Below are positions 18,962 through 28,732 of a DNA stretch of 64,000 nt, one piece after another. A model generated the notes under the pieces. It worked only from the letters and a program-made list of their open reading frames with translations. It did not search any database and was not told where the DNA came from. Where the stretch lies: contig NZ_SUND01000022.1 in assembly GCF_005280205.1 (NCBI RefSeq), forward strand, positions 1-64,000. The letters are read 5' to 3'. This DNA comes from Bacillus yapensis. Its GTDB lineage: Bacteria; Bacillota; Bacilli; Bacillales; Cytobacillaceae. Each line of letters begins with the position of its first letter. Position 1 is the stretch's first letter. The translations under genes and the position numbers were made by a program.

Positions 18962-18990
18962 ATAATATGATAATTAGTTACACTTTTCAA
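18962..18990 (-). promoter_or_regulatory. Sigma-A-type promoter of the precursor operon
   Basis: On the minus strand TTGAAA (18985-18990) and TATTAT (18962-18967) are separated by 17 bp, about 60 nt upstream of the precursor start codon. Both hexamers match consensus at 5 of 6 positions. Confidence 0.7.
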
Positions 18991-19160
18991 CATTTTCTGA
19001 TTGTTATTTCAGGTCTTTTTTCGCACTCTACAAACAACGCCTTGCTATGAATTTTCTTGACATGTACTAAGTTGCGCCAATGTCGAAAGAAATAGCTAAT
19101 CTTTTTCTCCCATCATGTATTTCATCATCAACAATAGGCCACATTTAATAAGGATACAAG
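18991..19160. other. Non-coding stretch upstream of the precursor promoter
   Basis: This A/T-rich segment lies between the RiPP promoter and the end of a frameshifted gene. I see no open reading frame or strong hairpin in it. Confidence 0.4.
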
Positions 19161-19456
19161 TTACCAATCATTCTTCCTAATTCTCTTGTCTATAAGAATT
19201 GCAAATATATATAAAGGTGCTTGCAGATTTTGTAATGGAACTGTATTTTCTAGATGCACATATTTTAAAGCTTTCTCAATTTCACCTTTTAAAATAGATC
19301 GATTTGTTCTATTTAACTTTAACTGATTACTTTTAGTTGTATAATAGAACTCACCACCCCTTATCTGTTTGAAACCGCTCCTTCAAACTCTCTTATTCTC
19401 TCCCCAATTGCTTCTATTCTCTTGTTACCGCCAAATTCATAGTAAGAATGATTCAT
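19161..19456 (-). pseudogene. Frameshifted small hypothetical gene
   Basis: An ATG at 19456 follows TGGAGGGTTTGTAGGA and opens a frame of 31 codons ending at TAA within GCGGTTTCAAACAGATAA. Shifting by one base at about 19365-19380 continues a protein-like frame (GGEFYYTTKSNQLKLNRTNR, later LQAPLYIFAILIDKR) to TAA at 19161. Total length is 296 nt, which is not a multiple of three. The intact product would be about 98 residues. I do not recognise the family. A sequencing error or programmed shift is possible, but decay is simplest. Confidence 0.55.
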
Positions 19457-19603
19457 TCCTACAAACCCTCCAACTTAATTGAATTTCTACTTGAAATCTC
19501 GTCCATTATTCTTCAAATCTTAAAGATTTAATAAATAAATCATGTAACATCCTCATATCGATACTGAATATATGCAAACTCTTTTTCTATAAAAACTCCT
19601 TTA

Positions 19604-20158
19604 TTAAGACCTAATTTGCCATAAAATTAAATCCAATTTCTTTAATGAAGTTAATTCTTTATTATTAAATTTCTCATCGAATAACTTTACTGCTAATCTC
19701 CCTTCTTCGGAGGTTAAAAAGGTGATGTACCATTCCTCTATGCTGTTATATTTATCAATAATCTTCTTCATTCTATTTTTATCATAATATGAAGGAGGAC
19801 TAATTCTTAAGTTCTTTAATACCACTGAATCCCAGACAGGCTTTGATGGATTAACGGTCGCAACCAATTTACTAGCGAATGATGCTTCTACTCTCCCCAA
19901 TTCATTATATAAGTACTTTAGTGTACTCTCAAAAGAGGGTTCTGTAACTTTACTCTTCTCTAAAAATTCATAATATGTATCATAGAAAGCCCTTGGCCTT
20001 TGTCTCATCCTATAATATCCATTATAGATTCTTTGAAATTCCTCACTTTTATTAACGTTAACATTATAAAACATTGTTTGGATTCTTATATATTTTTCTA
20101 GCCCGGGTCCAACTTTGTTTAGAGATTCACTTATTATTTCTTGATTTAATGTTAACAC
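19604..20158 (-). CDS. Hypothetical protein, possibly OGG/HhH-glycosylase-like fold
   Basis: The protein has 184 residues with no signal peptide or membrane segment. The C-terminal half carries ASFASKLVATVNPSKPVWDS, a D-x-V-L-x-N-L continuation and a terminal KKLDLILWQIR. This is reminiscent of helix-hairpin-helix glycosylase-fold proteins, where a conserved Asp follows 'SK(l)..i.p..P(v/i)'. That is a weak resemblance judged by eye, not a domain assignment. Upstream on the same strand lies the RecQ/DprA pair and downstream the RiPP locus. A hairpin at 20193-20225 separates it from the former, so it is probably transcribed alone. Confidence 0.6.
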   Translation of the reverse strand: MLTLNQEIISESLNKVGPGLEKYIRIQTMFYNVNVNKSEEFQRIYNGYYRMRQRPRAFYDTYYEFLEKSKVTEPSFESTLKYLYNELGRVEASFASKLVATVNPSKPVWDSVVLKNLRISPPSYYDKNRMKKIIDKYNSIEEWYITFLTSEEGRLAVKLFDEKFNNKELTSLKKLDLILWQIRS

Positions 20159-20190
20159 CGATTCACTTCCTCAGTATTTAAGTTTGACTA

Positions 20191-20225
20191 TAAAAATGGT
20201 CTGATCCTTTAAAAAGAATCAGACC
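20191..20225 (-). terminator. Terminator-like hairpin between the DprA-like gene and the 184-residue gene
   Basis: On the minus strand GGTCTGATT (20217-20225) pairs with AATCAGACC-type sequence at 20198-20206, followed by ATTTTTA. It is about 430 nt downstream of the DprA-like stop. Confidence 0.6.
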
Positions 20226-20277
20226 TCTCTATTTCCAACTACAGCAGCTAACTCTCCAGGTTATAAATAGTTTACCA

Positions 20278-20457
20278 TCATAGCAATTTTGACCTTATCC
20301 TACCAGTCAGAACCCTGCTATATAAGCTCTTTACAAATTGAATAGGCTGTTTTTTCAGGAGAATGGTAGCAATCCTTGCTTTCCCTTCAACTAAATCTTT
20401 TCTATCCTCAAAGTGCTCTAATAAATATCTGAAATTGTCTATTTTATACGCTCCTTA
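20278..20457 (-). pseudogene. Gene remnant lacking a start codon
   Basis: The minus strand from 20457 to 20278 reads about 58 protein-like codons (including NFRYLLEHFEDRKDL and QPIQFVKSLYSRV) to a TGA. A TAA stands immediately upstream and no ATG, GTG or TTG is in place, although AAGGAG is present just before. It is probably the 3' end of a lost gene. The family is not recognised. Confidence 0.4.
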
Positions 20458-20639
20458 TCACTAATAATTAATTCCATTCTTGACAAGTGCTTCTGACTTG
20501 CCTCAATGATATAGTATTTATGATTATTCAATTCTTAAGTTTCTAATTGAGGAGAGCTTCTTTCTTGGTTGACCACTGACAAATGGAGCCTTCTCCAGAG
20601 TCCTGCTATAATGTAATAGTGATTTCATTTTTCGAATAT

Positions 20640-21767
20640 TCAAAGTTTCATTTCTAACTGCTCTTGTGCCAAAGAATCTTGTAATGTACGTTGATTATCA
20701 AGTCTAGATCCTTCATAGTTCTTGTAGTACTTAGCTGATATTTCAAGAAACTTTTTTTCTATCACTTCTTTCTCCATACCTTTTGCAATAGCAAGTTGAA
20801 CAAGTGAAACTATCTTCTCATCAATCTCTGATTGAGTCTTCATTTTGGTAGAGTCACTCTGCTTAAATATTTCTTCAAATGACGAGAATTGTTTTGCATT
20901 CCCATCAACTTTCAATTTTTCTACCCCTTCACTGTTACCTAAAACAAATAGAGGCGACCATTGATGTTTAATATTTTCCAATACACCTTCCCAGGTACCA
21001 CTTAATTTCTTTCCTGATATTTTTGATGAAGTTACGAGTACAGCATTAGATGGTGCATGGATAAATTTATTACGCTGCATTGCATAAGATCCAGAAAATG
21101 GTGCATCAAGCCTTTGAGCAGACATTAAAAGCAGTTGGCCATTAGAAATATAATTTCGAATCGTACTCTTTTTAACCCATTTCGCAAGCCCTTCTGCAGG
21201 AAAGACTATGGCTTTTCCACCGTTTTCTAATGATGCTTCTACTGCTGTTGTATCGACACCTTTTGCCCCGCCTGATATTATTACTACTCCATTTGAAACT
21301 GCTTTTTTTGCAATCTCAGCTGTCTGAGATAGTTCATCAGCATTTGCATCTCTAGCTCCTACAACGCCTAATATAGGATGCGATAGTATTGTTGTGTCTC
21401 CTACATAATAGAAAAAGGCTGGTATAAAGTTTTGGGTCAACTTTTTTAAAGAAATTGGCATCTGAGCTCGAAACATAATTCCATATCCCTGATGGACAAT
21501 TTCCTTTAGTTCTAACATTGAAATACCAAGCTTTTGTCGAGCTGCTATTTTTTTAACAATTTTAATTTTTTGTGCTTCTGTTGCTTTTGTTAAAGCCTTT
21601 AGTAATTCACTAGGCGTTATTTTAAACAATACCTCTGGCTGCATTTTTTGCTCACTTAATGATTTTACAACTGTGTTCCATTCTATTATTGTTAGTGGAG
21701 TTGTCTTTGTCTGTGCCAATTGCGCACAAAATAAATAAGTAGCAATTTCGTTATTTGTAAATTGCAT
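20640..21767 (-). CDS. DprA/Smf-like Rossmann (SLOG) protein
   Basis: The start at 21767 follows AGAGGTG with 6-nt spacing, giving 375 residues. The core resembles DprA: GVVGARDAN (about 134-142), SGGAKGVD (165-172), a PAEGL strand and 'RNKFIHAPSNAVLV' (232-245). Classical DprA loads RecA on incoming DNA. This copy has an unrelated N-terminal ~110 residues and lies 15 nt downstream of a RecQ-PRTase gene. DprA-like proteins beside helicases and phosphoribosyltransferases are known from surveys of prokaryotic conflict systems. It is probably a nucleotide- or DNA-sensing partner in defence rather than the competence DprA. Confidence 0.82.
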   Translation of the reverse strand: MQFTNNEIATYLFCAQLAQTKTTPLTIIEWNTVVKSLSEQKMQPEVLFKITPSELLKALTKATEAQKIKIVKKIAARQKLGISMLELKEIVHQGYGIMFRAQMPISLKKLTQNFIPAFFYYVGDTTILSHPILGVVGARDANADELSQTAEIAKKAVSNGVVIISGGAKGVDTTAVEASLENGGKAIVFPAEGLAKWVKKSTIRNYISNGQLLLMSAQRLDAPFSGSYAMQRNKFIHAPSNAVLVTSSKISGKKLSGTWEGVLENIKHQWSPLFVLGNSEGVEKLKVDGNAKQFSSFEEIFKQSDSTKMKTQSEIDEKIVSLVQLAIAKGMEKEVIEKKFLEISAKYYKNYEGSRLDNQRTLQDSLAQEQLEMKL

Positions 21768-21782
21768 TATGCACACCTCTTT

Positions 21783-23837
21783 TTAATCACTACCACTTGT
21801 ATCCGCTAGGGCAAACGGCGTTATAGTAATATCTTCATACACTTCACCAAGTAAATCTGTGGCAATTGAAAAAGTCCATCTTGAATCTACAAAATCGTCT
21901 ACTAAGAGTATATCCTTATTATTTATGTTTACATGGTTCTGTATATATAAATGATCCCGAATACTTTGCTCTTGTAGACGACTATTTAGAAGTGATTTTT
22001 GCTCTGGTTCATTTATTCTTTTAGCAAGAATTTCAATATACTTACATTGTAAAGTGTTTGCAAGTCGTTCTGCAAACTCTGGAACAAGTTTTGGTCTTCG
22101 GTTCGAAGGAATTGGAACTATTACTAATTCTTTTATATCAATTTCTTTTTCTCTTAAGAAGCGTCTTAACTTATCGGCTGATGCATTGACAAGTACATCA
22201 GAGAATTTGTTGTTAACGTATTTACCACGACGCGCCTCCTGCCCAAGTTGTTCGTGATAATAACTTAAAGCCAGCCCCTCTTCATGTATAAACTCTAGTT
22301 TCTTATTTGTTACTGCGGATCTTTTACGAGGTTCAATTAAAATATAATTCTTATCGAAAAACTGAGAAACCTTAGCAATATCATCGCTAACAAGAACGTC
22401 ATTAGTTAAATCCCAAGCACCTCCAAGGCATGTACTACATTTTCCACAACTTTTGGAATTAGGGTCATCCAGTGCACTTGTTAAATAAGCCATTTGACAT
22501 TCCTTTGTTTGTTGAAAATCGAGTAATTCTTGATATTCACGAACCTTCATATCAATAACAGAATTATAGTAGCTCTGTTGCGAAATATAAGGTTTTAATG
22601 TTCTGAAATATCTGGACCTCGAATCCTTTCCAATAAATCCTTCAATTAATAATAATTTCAAAATTTGGTCTAGAGTAGACGACTTGATATTCATCTCTTG
22701 TTCAAGCGATGACTTCTTAACCTCATCGTTTTGGTTTAAGAAATGGAGCACCTGATTAATATGTTCTTGCTTAGGGAAGGAATTATATATAAAATATTCA
22801 TTAATTTTATTTTCTTCCTCTCCACCATAAAGAAGTACACAAACAGCTTGATCTATACCTCGCCCTGCTCGACCAATTTGCTGATAATGCTCAACAACAG
22901 ATTTTGGTGTGTAATAATGAATGACAAAGCTAATATCCTCCTTATCATAACCCATACCAAGTGCAATAGTGCAGACTAGGACTCGAAGCTCGTTACTACT
23001 TAGTCTATTTTCAAGATCAATTTTTACTTCTTCATTAAGACCACTATGATAGGCACTAGCATTAATTGCATTTTGTCGAAGCCATATCGCAAGACGTTCG
23101 CACTCTTTAATTGTTGTAGCATAGATAATCCCTGACCCTTCTAGCCATTCTAAGTTCTTCGCTATCCATGCATACTTTTCTTCTGCAGTCGGTAGAAATA
23201 CCTTGTGTAGATATAAAGATTCTCTTTGTAAATCTCCACGAACAATCTCACATTCACCTAGTTGTGCCGCTATATCCTCAATGACTCGATTATTTGCTGT
23301 TGCCGTAGTAGCTAAAACTGCAATATTTTCTGGTAATATTTCAAGAAGGTGATGAATCCGCCTATAGTCTGGTCTAAAATCATGTCCCCAATCTGATATA
23401 CAATGTGCTTCATCAACAACGAATAAGCCTATTTCAAGTTGTGATAAAAGCCTAACAAAATCTTCATTTTGTAGTTGCTCTGGTGTAATAAAAAGGACAT
23501 CACATTCTCCATCATTACATCGATTAACAACATCGGCCCTTTCTTCTTTTGTCTTGTTAATTTGACTGTTAATACATTCTGCAACAATTCCATACTTTTC
23601 TGTACTATCAATTTGATTTCTAGTCAAGGCTAACAAGGGACTAATAATGAGCGTAACACCTTCTCCACGTTGCCGCAAAATCTTCGTTGCAAGGAAATAA
23701 ACTAAACTTTTTCCCCAACCTGTTTTTTGAACAACAAGGACACGTTTTTTGTTTAAAATACTGTTAATTGCTGTCTCCTGACCATCACGAAAAGTTGCAT
23801 TAGCTCCAAACACATTTTGTAATTCCTGTAAGTACAT
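21783..23837 (-). CDS. RecQ-family DNA helicase fused to a phosphoribosyltransferase-like domain
   Basis: The 684-residue protein starts with a RecQ helicase core: Walker A KTGWGKS (38-44), DEAH (142-145) in VDEAHCISDWGHDFRP, and motif VI QQIGRAGRG (319-327). RecQ zinc cysteines follow at 447, 464, 467 and 470. The last ~140 residues do not belong to RecQ. They look like a phosphoribosyltransferase (VIVPIPSNRRPK near 573-583; PRPP-type loop ILLVDDFVDSRWTFS at 643-657). The helicase would unwind DNA 3'-5'. The PRTase part may bind or process nucleotides. It forms an operon with the DprA-like gene. Defence function is inferred from this pairing. Confidence 0.88.
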   Translation of the reverse strand: MYLQELQNVFGANATFRDGQETAINSILNKKRVLVVQKTGWGKSLVYFLATKILRQRGEGVTLIISPLLALTRNQIDSTEKYGIVAECINSQINKTKEERADVVNRCNDGECDVLFITPEQLQNEDFVRLLSQLEIGLFVVDEAHCISDWGHDFRPDYRRIHHLLEILPENIAVLATTATANNRVIEDIAAQLGECEIVRGDLQRESLYLHKVFLPTAEEKYAWIAKNLEWLEGSGIIYATTIKECERLAIWLRQNAINASAYHSGLNEEVKIDLENRLSSNELRVLVCTIALGMGYDKEDISFVIHYYTPKSVVEHYQQIGRAGRGIDQAVCVLLYGGEEENKINEYFIYNSFPKQEHINQVLHFLNQNDEVKKSSLEQEMNIKSSTLDQILKLLLIEGFIGKDSRSRYFRTLKPYISQQSYYNSVIDMKVREYQELLDFQQTKECQMAYLTSALDDPNSKSCGKCSTCLGGAWDLTNDVLVSDDIAKVSQFFDKNYILIEPRKRSAVTNKKLEFIHEEGLALSYYHEQLGQEARRGKYVNNKFSDVLVNASADKLRRFLREKEIDIKELVIVPIPSNRRPKLVPEFAERLANTLQCKYIEILAKRINEPEQKSLLNSRLQEQSIRDHLYIQNHVNINNKDILLVDDFVDSRWTFSIATDLLGEVYEDITITPFALADTSGSD

Positions 23838-23887
23838 TTTCTTCTCCCTTTCTCAGATGACCCTGTATTAGTATTAACTCGTCTCTA

Positions 23888-24133
23888 CTACTTAAAAAGT
23901 AATAAACTCTCCGTGCACTTAATTAAAAGTGTAAAAGCTAAAGCCTCCATCTCTTTAATTCACTCAAATAAGTCATGTTCTGTTCTGTCTGAATTCTCCC
24001 CCGGTTGTGATATATTGTTATGTATAAAATCTGATTATATAGGAAGCTCATTATCTACAAATCCATAAACTTCTAAATCCTCGCCCGCTGCACCGATTGG
24101 ATACTCCTTAGGAAACTAATCTTGCCAATTCAT
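23888..24133 (-). pseudogene. Small gene with three in-frame stop codons
   Basis: An ATG at 24133 stands behind GGAGGGTGAATA and opens a continuous 82-codon frame interrupted by TAG (codon 6), TAA and TGA, ending at TAG (23888-23890). The segments between stops look coding (FPKEYPIGAAGEDLEVYGFV; later NNISQPGENSDRTEHDLFE). No frameshift is needed, so nonsense mutations alone explain the loss. The product is not recognised. It lies directly upstream of the RecQ-PRTase gene on the same strand and may once have been its first operon member. Confidence 0.55.
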
Positions 24134-24263
24134 TATTCACCCTCCATAGTTAACAGAAAATCAAACACATTAATACATTTTGTAATATTTTACATCATTT
24201 TTAATAGTCAGTATAGTCAATAAAATCCTAAAGTTTTCAAGACTAATTCAAGATGCATATTTT

Positions 24264-24302
24264 AAAAAAGAAGAGCCAAGGAATGTATCTCCTCGACTCT
24301 TA
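24264..24302 (-). terminator. Terminator of the hsd operon
   Basis: On the minus strand AAGAGTCGAGG (24291-24301) pairs imperfectly with CCTTGGCTCTT (24271-24281), followed by CTTTTTT. It lies 70 nt after the hsdR stop codon. Confidence 0.7.
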
Positions 24303-24370
24303 CATTTTAAACTTATTCTGTTTCACTAGTTATTCTTCGTTCTTAATATCACTTCAATGCCATAATAAAG

Positions 24371-27300
24371 TTAACTGTATTTTTGCTTTGTTTCAGCAAT
24401 CCACTCTGGAAGTTTGACGGTTAGCGCCATATTATGCCTTAATAAATTGACAGCCGATTGATTAGTTGCCTTGTTAAAATCAATACTACTAATGAGTTCA
24501 TTAATGTAAGGAACTATATCAGGCTGTGAAGTAGAATAGGAATTCACTGATTTTAAAAGCAATTCACTATCTAATCCCCACTCTGAAGAAAAACTAATAA
24601 CCGTATCCTTCAGCTTATCTCCTTTCCAAATCTCATAAGCCTCATCAAAGTCTAAATCGTTCGATAAGTTACCAGGCACGAGCTGAGTATCCACAAATTC
24701 TTTCAATAACTGTGCTTGCTCATGCTCCCCCATGTTACTTAACTCTTGAATTTGTTCATAAATAATACGGAGAGTTTCAATATCCACCGTTTGTATACCG
24801 TACGGTGAGGTAATCTTTGAACCAATCAAACTAAGAATGTGATGTGCATCGATTACTTGTGTTCCAGCCAACTTCGTTTTTCCTACAAGTGGATTAATCG
24901 GTGTTGGCTGTGGTGGAGTTCCTGGCTTCCAGGTTAAGTTTTTATACGCACCAACATATTGCAACCAAGAATGCTCATCAATACCAAAAGATACATCATC
25001 CCACTTAAATTGATAGTATTGTTCCACCAAATTCAATTGCTCAGCAGCATCTTTAAAAGCTAGTGTAAATGCTTCTTTTTCGTCCTCAATATGTTCAATT
25101 GTCTGCCATTCAGTAGGGTCAGGTAAATTCGGAATCATTTCAGTAACTTTTATTGCTAATTTCTGTACTGCAGTTTCATAGGTATCAACAATTGCCTTAC
25201 TGCTCTTACCACCGCTTCCATAAAGCTTCAAAGCTTTATTCACGATTTCTTCGGTAATCCGTGGATATTGGAAGTTGATAATCGTTCCAAACTCTTTATT
25301 TGAGCCAAACACACGATTTGTTCGGGAATAGGCCTGGATTAAACCTTGAAGTTCAAGCGAACGGTCTACATAAAGCGTATTAAGACGCTTAGAGTCATAA
25401 CCTGTCAGCAGTTGGTCTGCTACTATCACAAGGTCTATATTCTTAGGATTTCGCCTACTACCGCCTCGAGTGGCACGCTCCACGACATCTTCAAAGTAAG
25501 CATCCTCACCGTGTTTTTTATCACCAGCAACAAACTCAATACCAGTAAATTTAGCGTAGTCCTTAAACATATCTTTAGCAATTATAGGATCTAGTAGCGT
25601 TGGATCATTTTCGTTACCGAAACTAAACGTCATAGCCACATTCAACTTTTCTCCGCGGTCAGCCAGTTGTTTCTTAAATTCATTATAATAGGCAATCACA
25701 CGATTTTTATAGGCAACTGTCAATATCGCATTAAACTCTCTACCCTGTGATTGCGATTCCCAGTTATTCAGAATTTCTTCAACTACCCGAGGGATATGCG
25801 TTTCATCTTGGTATATAAGCAGTCCTTGTTTTTTAGCTTGCATTTCAACTTCAACCTCTGACATCTCTTGAACTTGGCGTTCAATTTCTCTGTCCGTCAA
25901 CTCAGGATGTTCTTCTTTAATTTTCTCTGCCAATTGCTCTCTTAAATCATCATAACTCTTGAATTCTCCAGTGTTGATATAATCAACGTGAAAACCTAAT
26001 ACGTTTTTATCCGCAATCGCCTCATCAATCGTATATTGGTGTAACTTGGGTCCGAATAGCTTTTCAGTTGTGTTAATGACTTCGCTTTTTTCATTGAATT
26101 TTCCTTTAATCTTATTTTCATCAAATAAAGGTGTTCCAGTAAAGCCAAAGAAGAGTCCGTTATTCTTAAAATAGCTCTTAATGGTTCCCATCATCTGCCC
26201 CATTGTCGTACGGTGAGCTTCATCGATAATAAAAACGATTTTCTTATCTGCTAAACTAGCATCATAAGCTTCTTCCATTTCTTTAACTAGGGAATTCAGT
26301 TTGAATGTTGTCGTTACCACAATTCCATTTTGAGCAGACTTCAGTTTCTTTTTTAGCTGGTAGGTGAATTTCGTTTCATCAACGGAAACTGATTCGTAAA
26401 CAGCGTATGCTTTAAACTTTTCACGAGTATTTTTATCTAGCTCACGTCTATCAACAAGGAAAACGACTTTATCAAATCCTCCCCTAGTTGATAAAAATAA
26501 AGCTGTCTTGAAACTCGTGATGGTTTTCCCTGAGCCAGTAGTATGCCAAACAAAGCCACCGTGAGGAACTTTTTCATCATTGTCCCAACCGAAAGCAGCA
26601 CCTTCAATAGCTTGTAGAGCATACACTTGATACGGACGTAATAACAAATGTCGCCTATTTTCTTCTTCCTTATCTTCGTCAATCACCAAGTAATCTCCCA
26701 CCATTTGATGAGCCATTGGAATCATCAAAAAACTATCAATTACCTTTTTCCAGTCGTTAATCGGTTTATTGTTATTATCCGACCAATGAAAAACGAAGCT
26801 TGGGTTGAAATCTCCTGCTGTTTTTGGAGTAGCGAAATATCGAGTGGCTATCTCAGAAGTGATGACCATCATTTGCGAAAAGGCCATGAAATTATTACTG
26901 TATTCGCCATCACGGTAGTATCGCATAAACTGTCCAAATGCCTCGTCTAGAGTTTTGTCTGTGCGTTTCATCTCGATATTGATTAAAGGCAAGCCGTTGA
27001 TGAGTAAGACAATATCAAAACGGTTGTTGTTTGGGGTCTGTACTTCTCTTGCAATCCTATAGCTTGAGTCCCCACCACGTACTTCAGCCTTTTTGAAAAT
27101 CGTCAAAGTCATTTGTTTTCTTGTGATTTTTGGATTGTCGTCACGGTAAATGCCATCAATCTTTCCTTTTGACTCTTCAATGGCTAAAATCTTCGCTGCT
27201 TCGTAGCTATTGCTGATTTGATTCACTTTCGCCATAACTTGACGGAATTCATTATCCGTTAATTCCACACCTTCAAGCTGGTCAGCATTAATACGGTTAA

Positions 27301-27454
27301 GTTCACTACGCCAATGAGAAACCAAATCAGCAACGGTTACTTTTAGCTTATTGCCGTCTAAGAAATCAGGTGCTTCCCATTTATATTTTTGCAGTTCTTT
27401 AACAAAATTTTGTTGAAAGGTTTTCTCTGCTGCACTTTTTGGTGCATTGCTCAT
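24371..27454 (-). CDS. hsdR: Type I restriction enzyme, R subunit
   Basis: HsdR is the translocase and nuclease of a type I restriction-modification complex. The 1027-residue protein has an N-terminal PD-(D/E)xK nuclease (D147, E161 and K163 in FDIVLL...INIEMKR). It is followed by a superfamily 2 motor: TTGSGKT (305-311), DEAH (411-414), an FTGTPLF motif III and QAYSRTNR as motif VI. The length is normal for the family. The gene is third in an M-S-R operon, 15 nt after hsdS, and is followed by a terminator. No disruption is visible, so it should be functional. Confidence 0.95.
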   Translation of the reverse strand: MSNAPKSAAEKTFQQNFVKELQKYKWEAPDFLDGNKLKVTVADLVSHWRSELNRINADQLEGVELTDNEFRQVMAKVNQISNSYEAAKILAIEESKGKIDGIYRDDNPKITRKQMTLTIFKKAEVRGGDSSYRIAREVQTPNNNRFDIVLLINGLPLINIEMKRTDKTLDEAFGQFMRYYRDGEYSNNFMAFSQMMVITSEIATRYFATPKTAGDFNPSFVFHWSDNNNKPINDWKKVIDSFLMIPMAHQMVGDYLVIDEDKEEENRRHLLLRPYQVYALQAIEGAAFGWDNDEKVPHGGFVWHTTGSGKTITSFKTALFLSTRGGFDKVVFLVDRRELDKNTREKFKAYAVYESVSVDETKFTYQLKKKLKSAQNGIVVTTTFKLNSLVKEMEEAYDASLADKKIVFIIDEAHRTTMGQMMGTIKSYFKNNGLFFGFTGTPLFDENKIKGKFNEKSEVINTTEKLFGPKLHQYTIDEAIADKNVLGFHVDYINTGEFKSYDDLREQLAEKIKEEHPELTDREIERQVQEMSEVEVEMQAKKQGLLIYQDETHIPRVVEEILNNWESQSQGREFNAILTVAYKNRVIAYYNEFKKQLADRGEKLNVAMTFSFGNENDPTLLDPIIAKDMFKDYAKFTGIEFVAGDKKHGEDAYFEDVVERATRGGSRRNPKNIDLVIVADQLLTGYDSKRLNTLYVDRSLELQGLIQAYSRTNRVFGSNKEFGTIINFQYPRITEEIVNKALKLYGSGGKSSKAIVDTYETAVQKLAIKVTEMIPNLPDPTEWQTIEHIEDEKEAFTLAFKDAAEQLNLVEQYYQFKWDDVSFGIDEHSWLQYVGAYKNLTWKPGTPPQPTPINPLVGKTKLAGTQVIDAHHILSLIGSKITSPYGIQTVDIETLRIIYEQIQELSNMGEHEQAQLLKEFVDTQLVPGNLSNDLDFDEAYEIWKGDKLKDTVISFSSEWGLDSELLLKSVNSYSTSQPDIVPYINELISSIDFNKATNQSAVNLLRHNMALTVKLPEWIAETKQKYS

Positions 27455-27469
27455 GACCTAATCTCCCCT

Positions 27470-28732
27470 CTAGACAAACATCTCATTTAGGTATGCTTTT
27501 TTTATATTTTGTAGTTTTTCTAACTTGCGCTGTTGAAGATTAATAAGGTTATCCATTTCTGAAAGGAATTGACTGATTTTCAATTGTTCTTCTACTTTTG
27601 GTAAACATATATCGAGATCTTTAATAATTTCAGCGTTATAACTTTGTTGCTTGGTCCCCTGTGTAAATCGAATACCATAGTCTTCTCCTACCATCTTATA
27701 CCATTGAAATAAGAACTGAGTACTTAGCAATTTCTTATTAGGAAATATCGCCATACAGGACTGATTCAACGTTGTATCAATTCCAAGAATTCCACAGTTC
27801 CCACGAGTACCAGCAGCCTCTAGTCCAGTTATTGCCATAACAAAGGTATTTTTAGGAACAATGCGTAAATTTGCGTCAGCCTGCCCAGCCTCCGTTATCT
27901 GTTCACTTGCCGTTTTGACGATCGAGCGATTCAATTCTCCGCTTGATAACCAGTTGATATTGCCATTCCAAAAGTCATCTCGGAATCTTGATGGAGTTTG
28001 TCCATTATATAATCCATCTATCACATCTCCCAACTTACGCTGTTCCCAAGCTTGAGTAAATCCTGCAAATCTCCGCTTCGGCTCATTCTCACCTTCAGCA
28101 GGAAACATTTCAGAAAGATACGCAGATTTTAATGCTTCCGTCTTTTCTAACTTACGCTGATGAAGGGTGATGTAACGGTCGAGTTGTTTAAAAAAGTTAC
28201 CAATTTTGATTTGCTCAGACAATTCCGGGATAGTTATTGTCAATTTTTCCAAGTCTCCAAGATAAACTCCAGCTTGCGCAGACATTGATGCTGATTGTTT
28301 CAATTGTTTTTGAACATAATTGGAATCAACTGTTGATTTCAAAAAATTCTGGTTCACATCTTGATTACCACGTATAATTGCCACTGAACGCTGAAAAGCT
28401 AATTTAGATGTGGTATCCATGTACAGAGCTGTTTGGCCAATAGTCCCTACAATTGTAATTAATAAATCTTGATCCACCAACTTATAATTCTTAAAAATTG
28501 AATTGTAATCTTCAGATGATATTTTTCTATCGATTAATTCATCTATTATTATTTGACCATTCTTTATATTTTTTGCACTGAGCAAGAATGCATCGTTCCC
28601 ATCTTTATGGGTCCCATGTGTGCCATCTTTTAATAGATCAACAATTTCTTTCAGCTTCCGCTGTTCCCAATCGGGAGTGTTTTGAAATTCTTTAAATCTC
28701 CTTTTTGGTACTAAATTTATTTGTTCCGTCAT
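27470..28732 (-). CDS. hsdS: Type I restriction enzyme, specificity subunit
   Basis: The 420-residue HsdS has two target recognition domains, each opening with a WEQRKL box (about residues 22-27 and 228-233). Each is followed by a conserved helical region with QRKLEKTEALKSAYLSEMF and QRKLEKLQNIKKAYLNEMF. The inner repeats set the spacing between the two half-sites of the recognised sequence. The target cannot be predicted by eye. The start codon overlaps the last base of hsdM (28732). The near-identical conserved boxes are places where TRD exchange by recombination commonly occurs. Confidence 0.93.
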   Translation of the reverse strand: MTEQINLVPKRRFKEFQNTPDWEQRKLKEIVDLLKDGTHGTHKDGNDAFLLSAKNIKNGQIIIDELIDRKISSEDYNSIFKNYKLVDQDLLITIVGTIGQTALYMDTTSKLAFQRSVAIIRGNQDVNQNFLKSTVDSNYVQKQLKQSASMSAQAGVYLGDLEKLTITIPELSEQIKIGNFFKQLDRYITLHQRKLEKTEALKSAYLSEMFPAEGENEPKRRFAGFTQAWEQRKLGDVIDGLYNGQTPSRFRDDFWNGNINWLSSGELNRSIVKTASEQITEAGQADANLRIVPKNTFVMAITGLEAAGTRGNCGILGIDTTLNQSCMAIFPNKKLLSTQFLFQWYKMVGEDYGIRFTQGTKQQSYNAEIIKDLDICLPKVEEQLKISQFLSEMDNLINLQQRKLEKLQNIKKAYLNEMFV

